Positions 24,547-33,106 of a stretch of DNA of 64,000 nt are shown piece after piece. Numbering within the stretch: position 1 is the first letter of the stretch; each line of letters opens with the position of its first letter. The position numbers and the translations under genes were made by a program. The stretch comes from CAWCAL01 sp963695075 (GTDB taxonomy: Bacteria; Actinomycetota; Acidimicrobiia; Acidimicrobiales; CAWCAL01), in assembly GCA_963695075.1 (NCBI GenBank), contig CAVOFR010000007.1, positions 1,674,001 to 1,738,000 of the forward strand, written 5' to 3'. A model generated the notes under the pieces. That model ran no database searches. It had not been told where the DNA came from and saw only the letters and a program-made list of their open reading frames with translations.

Positions 24547-25532
24547 GCGATCCAGACACGAGCGACCCGGACACGAGCGACCGGGATGCAGACGAGATCG
24601 ACCTCACCGCCTATCCGACGATCGACGTCATGAACCACCTGCTCGAGGTGCGCAGCGGCATGGCCGGGAATCCCTTCGAGTTCCGCGAGTTCCAGATCAT
24701 GCTCGAGACCACCTTCAAGCCGATGTTCAACCCCAGCCCGCCGGCCGGAGAAGGCGAGCCGACGAAGAAGAAGCGCAGGGGCGGTGGCATGCTGAGCGGC
24801 CACGCCACGACCGCCGAGTGCCTGGAGGACATGGATCGGTTCGGCTACAGCCACATCTCGGTATGCGCCACGAAGATGTGGTCGTACTACCACCACCGCG
24901 ACTTCATCATGAACTACCCGATCGAGCCGGTCGGTGAGGCCGTGGCCGAGTCGGGCGGCCGCATCATCGGCACGGCCAGTTACGACCCGTTCCGCATCAC
25001 CGACAGCTGCGCCGAGGTCGAGCACGCGGTGAAGGAGCTCGGCTTTCGCTACGTGTGGTTTCACCCCCTGTCCTACGGTCTCGCACCCAACGATCGCCGC
25101 TTCTACCCGCTCTACGCGAAGTGCGCCGAGCTCGACATCCCCGTCGGCTTCCAGGTCGGTCAGTCGGCCGAGGTGCTGCCGTCGGACTGCGGTCGGCCGA
25201 TGCTCGCCGACGAGGTGGCCATCGAGTTCCCCGAGTTGCGCATCAACCTGTCGCACACAGGTTGGCCCTGGGTCGACGAATGGTGCTCGATGCTCTGGCG
25301 CCACCCGAACGTGTACGGCGACATCTCGGCGTACTACCCACACAGCCTCGACGAGCGGCTGGTGCGCTTCATGGACTCGTCGCGGGGTCGCGACAAGGTG
25401 CTGTTCGGAACGAACGGCCTCGGTCTGGAGCGCTGCAAGGCCGAGTTCCTCGAGCTCGAGATCGCCGAGGAGACCAAGCGGGCGGTACTGCACGACAACG
25501 CCGTGCGGTTCTTCGCACTGGAAGACCAATGA
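24543..25532 (+). CDS. Amidohydrolase-2-fold protein with degenerate metal site
   Basis: A 329-residue protein of the amidohydrolase-2 / ACMSD-like fold. An acidic N-terminal extension contains the repeat SDPDTSDPDTSDRD. The usual D-x-D-x-H opening is IDVMNH (only the His, residue 32, fits). The mid-barrel His is missing in VGFQVGQ. NLSHTGW keeps one His. The terminal G-S/T-D-x-P/F motif is FGTNGLG, with Asn for the metal-binding Asp. The amidohydrolase at 57635-58882 keeps all of these. This copy may therefore work without metal, as a hydratase- or decarboxylase-like or a structural protein. It overlaps the ene-reductase stop by ATGA. Confidence 0.78.
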   Translation: MSDPDTSDPDTSDRDADEIDLTAYPTIDVMNHLLEVRSGMAGNPFEFREFQIMLETTFKPMFNPSPPAGEGEPTKKKRRGGGMLSGHATTAECLEDMDRFGYSHISVCATKMWSYYHHRDFIMNYPIEPVGEAVAESGGRIIGTASYDPFRITDSCAEVEHAVKELGFRYVWFHPLSYGLAPNDRRFYPLYAKCAELDIPVGFQVGQSAEVLPSDCGRPMLADEVAIEFPELRINLSHTGWPWVDEWCSMLWRHPNVYGDISAYYPHSLDERLVRFMDSSRGRDKVLFGTNGLGLERCKAEFLELEIAEETKRAVLHDNAVRFFALEDQ

Positions 25533-25559
25533 TCGACTTCGACAAGAAAGGCGTAGACA

Positions 25560-26813
25560 ATGCCGCTTCGTGAGGGAGAAGTTTGGGGGGAGATCACCCA
25601 GGCCAGCCTGGAGCGTCTCCTCGAACGCAAAGGGGTGTCGCGCGAGGAGCGCGGCACGATGTTCCGGCTCAACCTGAGCGAGGAGGAGAAGGCCAAGCAT
25701 GAGGACTGGAAGCCGGAGTTCGCCAACTTCGCGGTCACCGAGGAGACCAACGGCCGTCTCGCGCGCGGGATCTCCGACCTGAACCCCCTCTACGTCGACC
25801 AGAACTACGCCAAGAAGTCGATCTGGGGAGGGATGATCGCCCCGCCGGCGTGTCTGTGCTGGACCGAGACCGTGAACGGCGCCACCGACGGGTTCCCCGG
25901 CTGCCACACGATCTGGCGGGGCGTCGAGTACACGTGGGAGCGGCCCCTGTTCGCGGGGGAGCCCGTGGGTTCGCGCACCTACCTGACCGACGCCGAGATC
26001 GTCGAGAGCGAGTTCGCCGGCGGTGATGCCGCGGTTCAGCGTTACGAGACCGAGGCGTATCTGCTCGACGGCACGTTCCTCGGTTCGTACAGCACCTCGT
26101 GGCACCGTTTCTCTCGCAAGAAGGCGAAGTCGGCGTCGAAGTACGCCGGTATCGAACGACACGAGTGGACCGATGAAGAGCTCGAGGAGGTGTGGGACGA
26201 GTACAAGACGCACAACCTCGCCAACCGGCGCGGTGACGATCCGCTGTACCACGAGGATGTCGAGGTCGGCTTCGAGGTGCCCCACATCATCAAGGGTCCG
26301 ATCACCCTGACGAGCAAGATCGCCTTCGAGATGGCCTTCGGCGCCGGCGGTTGGTTCGTCGGTCACGAGCTGGCCATGCAGCTCTGGGAGGCCGCTCCAC
26401 GGCTGCCGATCAAGAACGAGGAGGGGGTGCCCGAGCCGCCGGTCGCCATCCACTGGACCAACGAGCGCTGCCAGAACTACCTGGGTATGCCCGGCGCCTA
26501 CGAGGCCGGCTTCGAGCGGCTGAACTGGTTCACGCAGCTCCTTATGTCGTGGTTCGGCGATCATGGCATGCTCCGCAACATGAAGCTCGCGTTCAAGGGC
26601 TTCCATTGGCAGGGCGACGCCGTTCGGTTGTTCGCCACCGTCACCGGAAAGCGCATCGAGGGGGAGCGACACCTCGTGGACCTCGAGATCTGGACGATGT
26701 CGCATCCCCGGGGCGACAGGACCTCGGAGGGATCGGCCGTCGTCGAACTGCCCTCGCGCGAGGCCGGCAACGTGATCTGGACCAGGAGCGACGGGTCCGA
26801 AGGGGAGGCATGA
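25560..26813 (+). CDS. Double hot-dog acyl dehydratase/hydratase (MaoC-like)
   Basis: A 417-residue protein made of two hot-dog-like halves. Residues 50-180 include GRLARGISDLNPLYVDQNYA, which resembles the hydratase-2 motif D-x-N-P-x-H with Tyr in place of His, followed by GGMIAPPACLCW and an extended strand region. Residues 225-410 include EDVEVGFEVPHIIKGPITLTSKI and a second barrel with AVHW-type helices (PPVAIHWTNERC). Double hot-dog MaoC proteins hydrate enoyl-CoAs in beta-oxidation of steroids and other bulky acids. The Tyr substitution makes hydratase chemistry less certain. AAAGG lies before the ATG, and the stop overlaps the next start. Confidence 0.75.
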   Translation: MPLREGEVWGEITQASLERLLERKGVSREERGTMFRLNLSEEEKAKHEDWKPEFANFAVTEETNGRLARGISDLNPLYVDQNYAKKSIWGGMIAPPACLCWTETVNGATDGFPGCHTIWRGVEYTWERPLFAGEPVGSRTYLTDAEIVESEFAGGDAAVQRYETEAYLLDGTFLGSYSTSWHRFSRKKAKSASKYAGIERHEWTDEELEEVWDEYKTHNLANRRGDDPLYHEDVEVGFEVPHIIKGPITLTSKIAFEMAFGAGGWFVGHELAMQLWEAAPRLPIKNEEGVPEPPVAIHWTNERCQNYLGMPGAYEAGFERLNWFTQLLMSWFGDHGMLRNMKLAFKGFHWQGDAVRLFATVTGKRIEGERHLVDLEIWTMSHPRGDRTSEGSAVVELPSREAGNVIWTRSDGSEGEA

Positions 26814-29176
26814 TGCCGGGTGCACTCGACGGCCTCCGGGTGGTCGAGCTGGGCAGACAGGTCTCGGCTCCGTTCTGTGCCCGCCTGCTCGCCGATCTGG
26901 GCGCCGACGTGCTCAAGGTCGAGCCACCGGACGGCGAGCCGGCCCGACGGGCCGGACCCTTCGCGGGTGGGGTCGCCGACCCCGAGGAGAGCGGTCTCTT
27001 CCACTTCGTCAACGCGGGCAAGCGCGGGGCCACCTGTGATCTCGACACGGCCGAGGGTCGCGAGTGGCTGGATCGCATACTCGCCGGTTCGGACGTATTC
27101 GTCGAGAACCTCGATCCCGGTGAGCGGGATCGCTGGGGTGTCGATTTCGCCTCCCTCGAATCCGGGCACCCACATCTCGTCGTCGTGTCGCTGTCGCCCT
27201 TCGGCCGGAGTGGGGAACTGGCCGAGCGGCTCGGGACCGACCTGACCGCGCAGGCCGTGAGCTCGCTGGTGCTCGGGTTGGGTTCGGCCGATCAGCGCCC
27301 GCTGCGCATACCGTGGGATCACGCCGACTACCAGGCGGGCTTCCACGGTTCGGCCGCGGCGCTGTGCGCTCTGCGGGAGCGTCGCCGTTCGGGCCGCGGG
27401 CAGGGTATCGACATCTCGACGGCCCAGGTCATGGGTTACCTGGTCGGCGGCATGCACAACGTCACGGCCAAGAACGGCAACAAGTGGGAGCGGCAGGGGA
27501 CGCTCATGGGTGGAGCGCCCTATCCGTCCGGATTCTTCAAGTGCGGCGACGGATTCGTCTGTATCGCATCGACCACGCCGGCGCAGTGGGAGGCGTTCCT
27601 CGGTCTGATGGACAACCCGAAATGGGCCAAGGGCGATGCCCGCAACTCGATCCATCTGGGACTCGTCGACTCCACGCCCGCTCACGGGCACTTCCAGGAA
27701 TGGCTGATGACCTACTCGCGCGCCGAGCTCCTCGAGATGGCCGCCGCCGAGAGGATCGTGATGGGCGTCGCGCAGACCGTCGACGAGGTGCTGGCCAGCG
27801 AGCAGTTCGCCTACCGGGGGTTGTGGGCCGATCTCGTCGTCGGCGGCGAGGACGTGCGCATCCCCAAGCCGGGCTACTCGCTGTCGGAGTCACCGACCGA
27901 GATCGCCGGGCGCGGCCCCGCACTCGCCACCGAGGCGATGACCGGAGAGGTTCCCGAGCCGATCGAGCTCACCATGGCCGAGCGGCCCGACCGGGCGCTC
28001 GAGGGCATCCGCGTGCTCGACTTCGGCTGGAACTGGGCCGGACCGATGGCGGGCCAGCTGCTCGCCGACATGGGGGCCGAGGTCATCCGGGTCGAGACGT
28101 CGAAGCGCCAGGACCTCATGCGGTTCCTCGACTACACGTCGCACTTCTTCTGCCACAACAACCGCTCGAAGATGTCGACCACCATCAACGTGGCGGTCCC
28201 GGAGGGCGCCGCGCTGGTCCTCGAGCTCGCGAAGACGGCAGACATCGTCATGGACAACTTCGCGGCGGGCAAGATGGCCAAGAACGGGCTCGGCTACGAC
28301 GCATTGCACGAGGCGAACCCGGAGCTGGTCGTGGTCTCGATGAGCATGGCCGGCCAGGAGGGTCCACTGCGCGGCATGCGCGGGTTCGCTTCGATCGCCA
28401 CCGGCTACTCGGGCCTCGAGCTGATGGTCGGCTATCCCGAAGCCGAGGTCAGCACCGGCCTGCTGCCCTTCGGGCTCGGCGACACCTCGATGTCGGTCCA
28501 GGCCGTCGTGGGCGCGCTCGCCGCACTCGAGCACCGCGACCGCACGGGCGAGGGCCAGTTCGTGGACGTCAGCCAGATCGACTGCTCGGCCGCGACGATG
28601 GGTGAACCGTTGCTCGACTACCAGCTCACCGGCAAGATCGCCGGCCCGCAGGGCAACTCCCATCCGGCGTTCTGCCCGCACGGCCTGTACCCGACTGCGG
28701 GCGAGGACCGCTGGATCGCCGTCGCGGTCCGCGATGGCGGCGAGTGGGAGCGACTGGCCTCGGTCATCGGTCGTGACGACTTGGCAGCCGACGCCGCGCT
28801 GGCGACTCCCGGCGGACGCCGGGAACGTATCGCCGAGATCGATCAGGCGATCGCGGCGTGGACTGCGACCATCGAGCGTGACGACGCCACCGACCGCCTG
28901 GTCGCGGCCAGCGTGCCAGTGGCCGCGGCACTCGAGCTCGAGGAGCGCAACGAGCACCCACACTGGAAGTCCCGGGGCTTCACGGTGTCGCACGACTTCG
29001 AGGGCTTCGACCCCTGCACGATCTACGCCACGCCGTGGTGGTTGACCGCCACGCCGCCCGAGGTCACCCGTCCCACCCCCCGACTCGGCGAGCACAACGA
29101 CTACGTGTACCGCGACCTCCTCGGCCTGCCCGAGGACGAGATCAGGCGACTCACCGACGAGGGCGTCCTTGTCTGA
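26810..29176 (+). CDS. Tandem-domain CaiB/BaiF (class III) CoA-transferase
   Basis: A 788-residue fusion of two class III CoA-transferase domains. Domain 1 (about residues 5-365) starts LDGLRVVELGRQVSAPFCARLLADLGADVLKVE (first half shown as pattern: LADLGADVxKVE). Its candidate catalytic Asp lies in WDHADYQAG. Domain 2 (about 388-780) starts LEGIRVLDFGWNWAGP, has LLADMGAEVIRVE and an Asp in GLGDTSMSV. Single-domain members are about 400 residues and work as interlocked dimers, so the fusion may fold as an intramolecular dimer. Such enzymes move CoA between an acyl-CoA and a free acid without ATP. GGGGAGGC precedes two adjacent ATG codons (26810, 26813). Confidence 0.85.
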   Translation: MMPGALDGLRVVELGRQVSAPFCARLLADLGADVLKVEPPDGEPARRAGPFAGGVADPEESGLFHFVNAGKRGATCDLDTAEGREWLDRILAGSDVFVENLDPGERDRWGVDFASLESGHPHLVVVSLSPFGRSGELAERLGTDLTAQAVSSLVLGLGSADQRPLRIPWDHADYQAGFHGSAAALCALRERRRSGRGQGIDISTAQVMGYLVGGMHNVTAKNGNKWERQGTLMGGAPYPSGFFKCGDGFVCIASTTPAQWEAFLGLMDNPKWAKGDARNSIHLGLVDSTPAHGHFQEWLMTYSRAELLEMAAAERIVMGVAQTVDEVLASEQFAYRGLWADLVVGGEDVRIPKPGYSLSESPTEIAGRGPALATEAMTGEVPEPIELTMAERPDRALEGIRVLDFGWNWAGPMAGQLLADMGAEVIRVETSKRQDLMRFLDYTSHFFCHNNRSKMSTTINVAVPEGAALVLELAKTADIVMDNFAAGKMAKNGLGYDALHEANPELVVVSMSMAGQEGPLRGMRGFASIATGYSGLELMVGYPEAEVSTGLLPFGLGDTSMSVQAVVGALAALEHRDRTGEGQFVDVSQIDCSAATMGEPLLDYQLTGKIAGPQGNSHPAFCPHGLYPTAGEDRWIAVAVRDGGEWERLASVIGRDDLAADAALATPGGRRERIAEIDQAIAAWTATIERDDATDRLVAASVPVAAALELEERNEHPHWKSRGFTVSHDFEGFDPCTIYATPWWLTATPPEVTRPTPRLGEHNDYVYRDLLGLPEDEIRRLTDEGVLV

Positions 29177-30851
29177 GCCGGACCGCGGCGGGCCCGGGGA
29201 CGTGGACGATCAACCGTCGACGTTGTCGAGCCTGCTTCGGCGCAGCGTCGAGTCCCACGGTGATCGCCCCGCGCTCATCACCGAGGAGACGCGGCACACC
29301 TATCGGGAGCTGGCCGAGCTGGTCGAGCGCTACCAGCGGGCGCTGGTGTCCTGTGGTGTCGGAAAGGGCTCGCACGTCGGTCTGCTCATGGAGAACGATC
29401 CCCACTGGGTGGCCTTCGCTTTCGCCGCGACCGGCCTGGGTGCGTTGCTCGTTCCCATCAGCACCTTCGTGCGTCGTGACGATCTCGCCTACCAGTTGAC
29501 CCACGCCGACGTCGAGTACCTCTTCATGACATCGCGGTTCCTCGACAACGACTACCTCGGGATGCTCACCGGGATCCTGCCCGCGCTCGAGGAGGCCGAA
29601 TCCGGGGGGCTCTACCTTCCCGAGGTCCCGTCATTGCGCCACGTCGTCGTGCGCGGTGCCGAGGACCCACCCTCGGGATGTCGATCGTGGGACGACTTCC
29701 TCGCCCGGGCCGACGAGGTTCCGGCGGCGGTCGTTGCGGGCCTGGAATCCGCTGTCGATCCAGAGGACGCGTGCTACCTGTTGACGACCTCGGGCACCAC
29801 AGCCCGACCGAAGGGCGTGTTGCTCTCACACCGTGCCGTCGCGGGCAATGGTGGCCGAATCGGCGACTACCAGGGGTTGGGCACCGATGACGTGGTGTGG
29901 TTCTACTTCCCGCTGTTCTTCTCGGCCGGCTGCGTCAACGTCATGCTGGGTGCCCTCTCGCACGGTGCTGCTCTCATCATCCAGCCGAACCTCGATCCGG
30001 CGGTGACGCTCGAGCTGATCGAGCGGGAGGAAGCGACCACCTGGCACCTGTGGCCCCATCAGCTGCAGCAGCTGCTCGACCATCCCGACTGGAGCACCCG
30101 CGACCACAGCGGGCTCCACAAGGGCACCGCGCCGTACGACGTGCTGTGCGAGACGCCCCCGGCCGACGGGCTCGGAGGCGTCAACATGTACGGGATGACC
30201 GAGACCGCCACCGCATTCTCCTGTACCCGAGCCGACGAATCTCTCGATATCCGCATGAGCACCCAGGGGCATCTGCTTCCCGGAAACGAGATCAAGGTCG
30301 TCGACCCCGAAACGGGCGAGCGTCTGCCCGACGGCCAGCAGGGGGAACTCTGCGTCAGGGGTCCCAGTGTCATGAGCCGCTACTACAAGGTCGACCCGGC
30401 CACGACCTTCGACTCCGAGGGGTTCTTCCCCACCGGCGACGCCGGCTTCGTCGACGGTGACGGCCGAGTGCACTTCGTCCAGCGGCTGAAGGACGTGATC
30501 AAGACCGGCGGGATCAACGTGAGCCCGGCCGACATCGAAGGGTCTTTGGCGCGCATCCCGGGTGTCCGCGCCGCCCATGTGTTCGCGCTTCCGGGCGACG
30601 ACAAGGGCGAGCTGGTCGGTGTCGCACTCGTGCCCGATGTCGGGGCCACGATCGACGAGGTCGGGGTGAGCGAGTTCTGTCGATCCGAGCTTCCCGGATA
30701 CAAGCGGCCGCGAGGTGTGCTCGTGCTCGGCGCGGACGACGTGCCGATGACCGGTACCGGAAAAGTGCAGAAACACGTCCTGCGGGATCGTCTCCGGGCG
30801 GCGATCGATCAGGGGCTGGGACCGTTCGTCGAGTGGGAAGTCGTCGAGTAG
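29169..30851 (+). CDS. AMP-dependent acyl-CoA synthetase/ligase
   Basis: A 560-residue ANL enzyme. LLTTSGTTARPKGVLLSH is the phosphate-binding motif, NMYGMTETATAFSC the A5 motif, TGDAGFVDGDGRVHFVQRLKDVIKTGG the hinge region and GTGKVQKHVLRDRL carries the catalytic Lys. It differs clearly from the ligase at 14430 and keeps the canonical YGMTE, so the operon encodes two CoA ligases, perhaps for a starting acid and a ring- or chain-cleavage acid. The start is probably the TTG at 29169, overlapping the CoA-transferase stop by 8 nt. The SDR gene follows after 16 bp. Confidence 0.86.
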   Translation: MSEPDRGGPGDVDDQPSTLSSLLRRSVESHGDRPALITEETRHTYRELAELVERYQRALVSCGVGKGSHVGLLMENDPHWVAFAFAATGLGALLVPISTFVRRDDLAYQLTHADVEYLFMTSRFLDNDYLGMLTGILPALEEAESGGLYLPEVPSLRHVVVRGAEDPPSGCRSWDDFLARADEVPAAVVAGLESAVDPEDACYLLTTSGTTARPKGVLLSHRAVAGNGGRIGDYQGLGTDDVVWFYFPLFFSAGCVNVMLGALSHGAALIIQPNLDPAVTLELIEREEATTWHLWPHQLQQLLDHPDWSTRDHSGLHKGTAPYDVLCETPPADGLGGVNMYGMTETATAFSCTRADESLDIRMSTQGHLLPGNEIKVVDPETGERLPDGQQGELCVRGPSVMSRYYKVDPATTFDSEGFFPTGDAGFVDGDGRVHFVQRLKDVIKTGGINVSPADIEGSLARIPGVRAAHVFALPGDDKGELVGVALVPDVGATIDEVGVSEFCRSELPGYKRPRGVLVLGADDVPMTGTGKVQKHVLRDRLRAAIDQGLGPFVEWEVVE

Positions 30852-30867
30852 GAAGCAGGTGGTCGAG

Positions 30868-31671
30868 ATGAGCGGATCCGAACAACGCCTCGGAGGCATG
30901 GTGGCCGTCGTGACCGGCGGGGCCAGTGGGATCGGCGAGGGAATCGCACGGAGATTCGTGGCCGAGGGGGCCAACGTCGTCATCGGAGACATCCAGGACG
31001 AGGCGGGCGAGGCGGTCGTCGACGCTCTCGGTGAGCGTGCCGCCTATCGCCGGTGCGACGTGACCGACGAAGGGGAGGTCGCGGCCCTCGTGCAGGCCGC
31101 CCCGGACGAGTTCGGCAGGCTCGACATCATGGTGAACAACGCCGGGGCCATCGGGGCCAGGGGTTCGATCCTCGAGGTGACCGCCGACGAGTGGGATGCG
31201 ACGATCAACCTGTTGTTGCGCAGTGTGTTCCTCGGCATGCGCCACGCGGGGCGCCTTCTCGTCGACCAGGGCGACGGCGGCTCGATCATCAGCACGTCGA
31301 GCATCGCGGCTCACGCGCCGGGGAACGGGCCTCACGCCTACGGCACCGCCAAGGCGGGTGTCGTCCACCTCACCCAGCGGGTGGCGCTAGAGCTCGGGGA
31401 GCATCGGATCCGGGTGAACGCGATCTGCCCCGGTGGGATCGTGACGCCCCTGGTGCTCGGGGCGGTCGGTCTGGGTCCCGAGGCGACCGGCGTCATGGAG
31501 GATGCCGCCGCGGCCATGCGACCGTATCCCCGAGCAGGCAGGACCGAGGACGTCGCGGCGACCGCGGCCTGGCTGGCGAGCCGAGACGGCGAGTTCGTGA
31601 CCGGTCAGGCGATCACGGTCGACGGCGGCGAGAGCGTCGGCCCCAAGTGGTCCGACCAGATGGTCCACTAG
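30868..31671 (+). CDS. Short-chain dehydrogenase/reductase
   Basis: A 267-residue classical SDR with VVTGGASGIGEGIARRF, an acidic GDIQDEAG after strand 2 (NAD-type), VNNAGAIGARG, STSSIAAHAPG and the catalytic YGTAK. The C-terminus FVTGQAITVDGG is standard, with a short KWSDQMVH extension. AGGTGG lies before the ATG. It is the last gene of the 17-kb operon. Its TAG stop at 31669-31671 is part of a CTAG that borders the truncated MITE-like copy, so the C-terminal end may have been set by that insertion. Confidence 0.84.
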   Translation: MSGSEQRLGGMVAVVTGGASGIGEGIARRFVAEGANVVIGDIQDEAGEAVVDALGERAAYRRCDVTDEGEVAALVQAAPDEFGRLDIMVNNAGAIGARGSILEVTADEWDATINLLLRSVFLGMRHAGRLLVDQGDGGSIISTSSIAAHAPGNGPHAYGTAKAGVVHLTQRVALELGEHRIRVNAICPGGIVTPLVLGAVGLGPEATGVMEDAAAAMRPYPRAGRTEDVAATAAWLASRDGEFVTGQAITVDGGESVGPKWSDQMVH

Positions 31672-31912
31672 ATGATTGGTTCCAAGGGGTCGTTGGCGCG
31701 CTCGTGGGGGGCGGTTCGTTGATAGGCGCGACAAGCCGACCCGCGGGGTCTCGTCAACACGAACTCGCGGCCTCAGAACCCAGTTCTGGGCTCCTGGGCC
31801 GCCAGTTCGTCTGTCCGGGGCCGAGGCGACCAGTGCGGTATCGAACTGGGTGGCCGTAGCCGTCGGATACCGACGCTGAGGGACCAGATTTCGGCGACAG
31901 GGGAGCGCAGCC
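31672..31912. mobile_element. MITE-like element, truncated inverted copy
   Basis: An inverted, near-identical copy of 13449-13738. It begins just after a CTAG (31668-31671), carries the 14-bp terminal repeat at 31677-31690 and the conserved hairpin at 31760-31809, and loses similarity near 31912. The other terminal repeat is missing where the SnoaL-like gene begins (stop at 31916). No gene is supported in this stretch. The short frame of 67 codons shared by both copies reflects sequence identity of the repeat rather than coding. Confidence 0.72.
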
Positions 31913-31915
31913 TCT

Positions 31916-32317
31916 CTACTCGAACCAGAGGGCGTCGAGTACGTGGTGCGAGATCCGCCATCCGTCGGCGGTTCGTACGAGCTCTTCCCGGTAGACACCA
32001 CCGACGACGAAGTTGCCGTCGGGGAGCAGGTGCGTGGCGATCAGATTCGCCCGGAGGTGAGCCGTGTCTCCCGACACCTCGACCTCGCAGTTGCTGATCG
32101 AGTGGTGGGTGCGGTCGTACACGGAGAGGGCGGCACGCACGGCCTCCTCGATGGCGGTGTAGCCCTCCAGCTGTGGTCCCCCGGCGAGGATGCCGGTGGC
32201 CCCAGGGGTGAAGCAGGTCTCGAGGCGAGCCCAGTCCTTCTCGTCGAGGCTGCTGCCATAGCGGAACAGCACATCGGCGACGTCGGCTCGGTCCCGCAGC
32301 GTCAGGTTCTCGTCCAC
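31916..32317 (-). CDS. SnoaL/NTF2-like small protein
   Basis: A 133-residue NTF2-fold protein: RADVADVLFRYGSSLDEKDWARLETCFTPGA is the opening helix pair typical of SnoaL-like enzymes and carriers, followed by HSISNCEVEVSGDTAHLRAN and the terminal strand GWRISHHVLDALWFE. Members include ketosteroid-isomerase-like and dehydratase-like enzymes, whose activity cannot be read from the sequence. It starts at GTG with GAGG nearby and is the last gene of the leftward group 33086-31916. Its 3' end touches the truncated repeat. Confidence 0.75.
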   Translation of the reverse strand: MDENLTLRDRADVADVLFRYGSSLDEKDWARLETCFTPGATGILAGGPQLEGYTAIEEAVRAALSVYDRTHHSISNCEVEVSGDTAHLRANLIATHLLPDGNFVVGGVYREELVRTADGWRISHHVLDALWFE

Positions 32318-32327
32318 GTCCGCCTCG

Positions 32328-33086
32328 TCAGGATCTGACGGCCATGATGCCGCCGTCGATGCTGATGCCGTCGCCGGTGACGAACCGCGCGTCGTCGCTG
32401 CAGAGGAACAGGACGACGCCGACCACGTCGTCGGGCGTGCCGACCCGACCCATTGGCGACTTGTTCGCCCAGTCGGTCTTGAAGTCGGGCATCATGGCGG
32501 CGATCGGCTCGGTCATCGGGGTCTCGATGTAGCCGGGGTGGATGCAGTTGACGCGGATGTCGGGAGCGCCTTCTTCGGCCAGTGATCGGCACAGCCCGAC
32601 CAGGGCGGTCTTCGCCGTGCTGTAGGCGGGGAGCATCGCGTTGCCCACGAGTCCCTCGATGCTGGATGCGAGCACCATGGCTCCGCCCCCCGAGCGCCGC
32701 ATGGCCGGAAGTGCCGCTTTGGCGGTGCGGAAGACCCCGTTGAGGTTCACGTCGACCACGCTGTAGAAGTCCTGCTCGCCGATCATCTCCACTCCACCGG
32801 CACCGACCATTCCGGCGCTGGCGAAGACGTTGTCGAGGCGGCCGTAGCTCTCCTCGATGGCGGCTACGGCGTCAATGCACGTCGCGAGGTCGGTCACGTC
32901 GCACGGAGCGCTGAGTGCGGTGCCGCCCGCCTGTTCGATCAACTCGACCGTCTCGTCGGAGCTCTCCTGGTTTAGATCGCTGATGACGACCTTGGATCCC
33001 TCGGCGGCGAACCGCAGCGCGGTGGCTCGGCCGAGCCCCGAGGCGCCTCCGGTCACCCAGGAGACCTGGCCCTCGAATCGGTTCAT
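32328..33086 (-). CDS. Short-chain dehydrogenase/reductase, paralogue of 8514-9257
   Basis: A 252-residue SDR. WVTGGASGLGRATALRF binds the nucleotide, VISDLNQES gives an NAD-type acidic residue, the NNAG motif is altered to ASAGMVG, and SSIEGLVG with YSTAK supplies the catalytic residues. It shares long stretches with the SDR at 8514-9257, including GVFRTAKAALP, LVG-S/N-x-M and MTEP-type loops, so the pair arose by duplication. AGGAG stands about 7 nt before the ATG at 33086. An upstream ATG at 33119 is less likely. It lies 20 bp after the DUF7064-like gene and overlaps neither neighbour. Confidence 0.84.
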   Translation of the reverse strand: MNRFEGQVSWVTGGASGLGRATALRFAAEGSKVVISDLNQESSDETVELIEQAGGTALSAPCDVTDLATCIDAVAAIEESYGRLDNVFASAGMVGAGGVEMIGEQDFYSVVDVNLNGVFRTAKAALPAMRRSGGGAMVLASSIEGLVGNAMLPAYSTAKTALVGLCRSLAEEGAPDIRVNCIHPGYIETPMTEPIAAMMPDFKTDWANKSPMGRVGTPDDVVGVVLFLCSDDARFVTGDGISIDGGIMAVRS

Positions 33087-33106
33087 TGCCTGCTCCTTCG
33101 GTCGGT

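Noticed and set aside
24513..26825. A 770-codon minus-strand open frame opposite the amidohydrolase-like and hot-dog genes
   Set aside because: The plus strand is strongly supported by domain motifs and coupling. The minus frame has no domain features.
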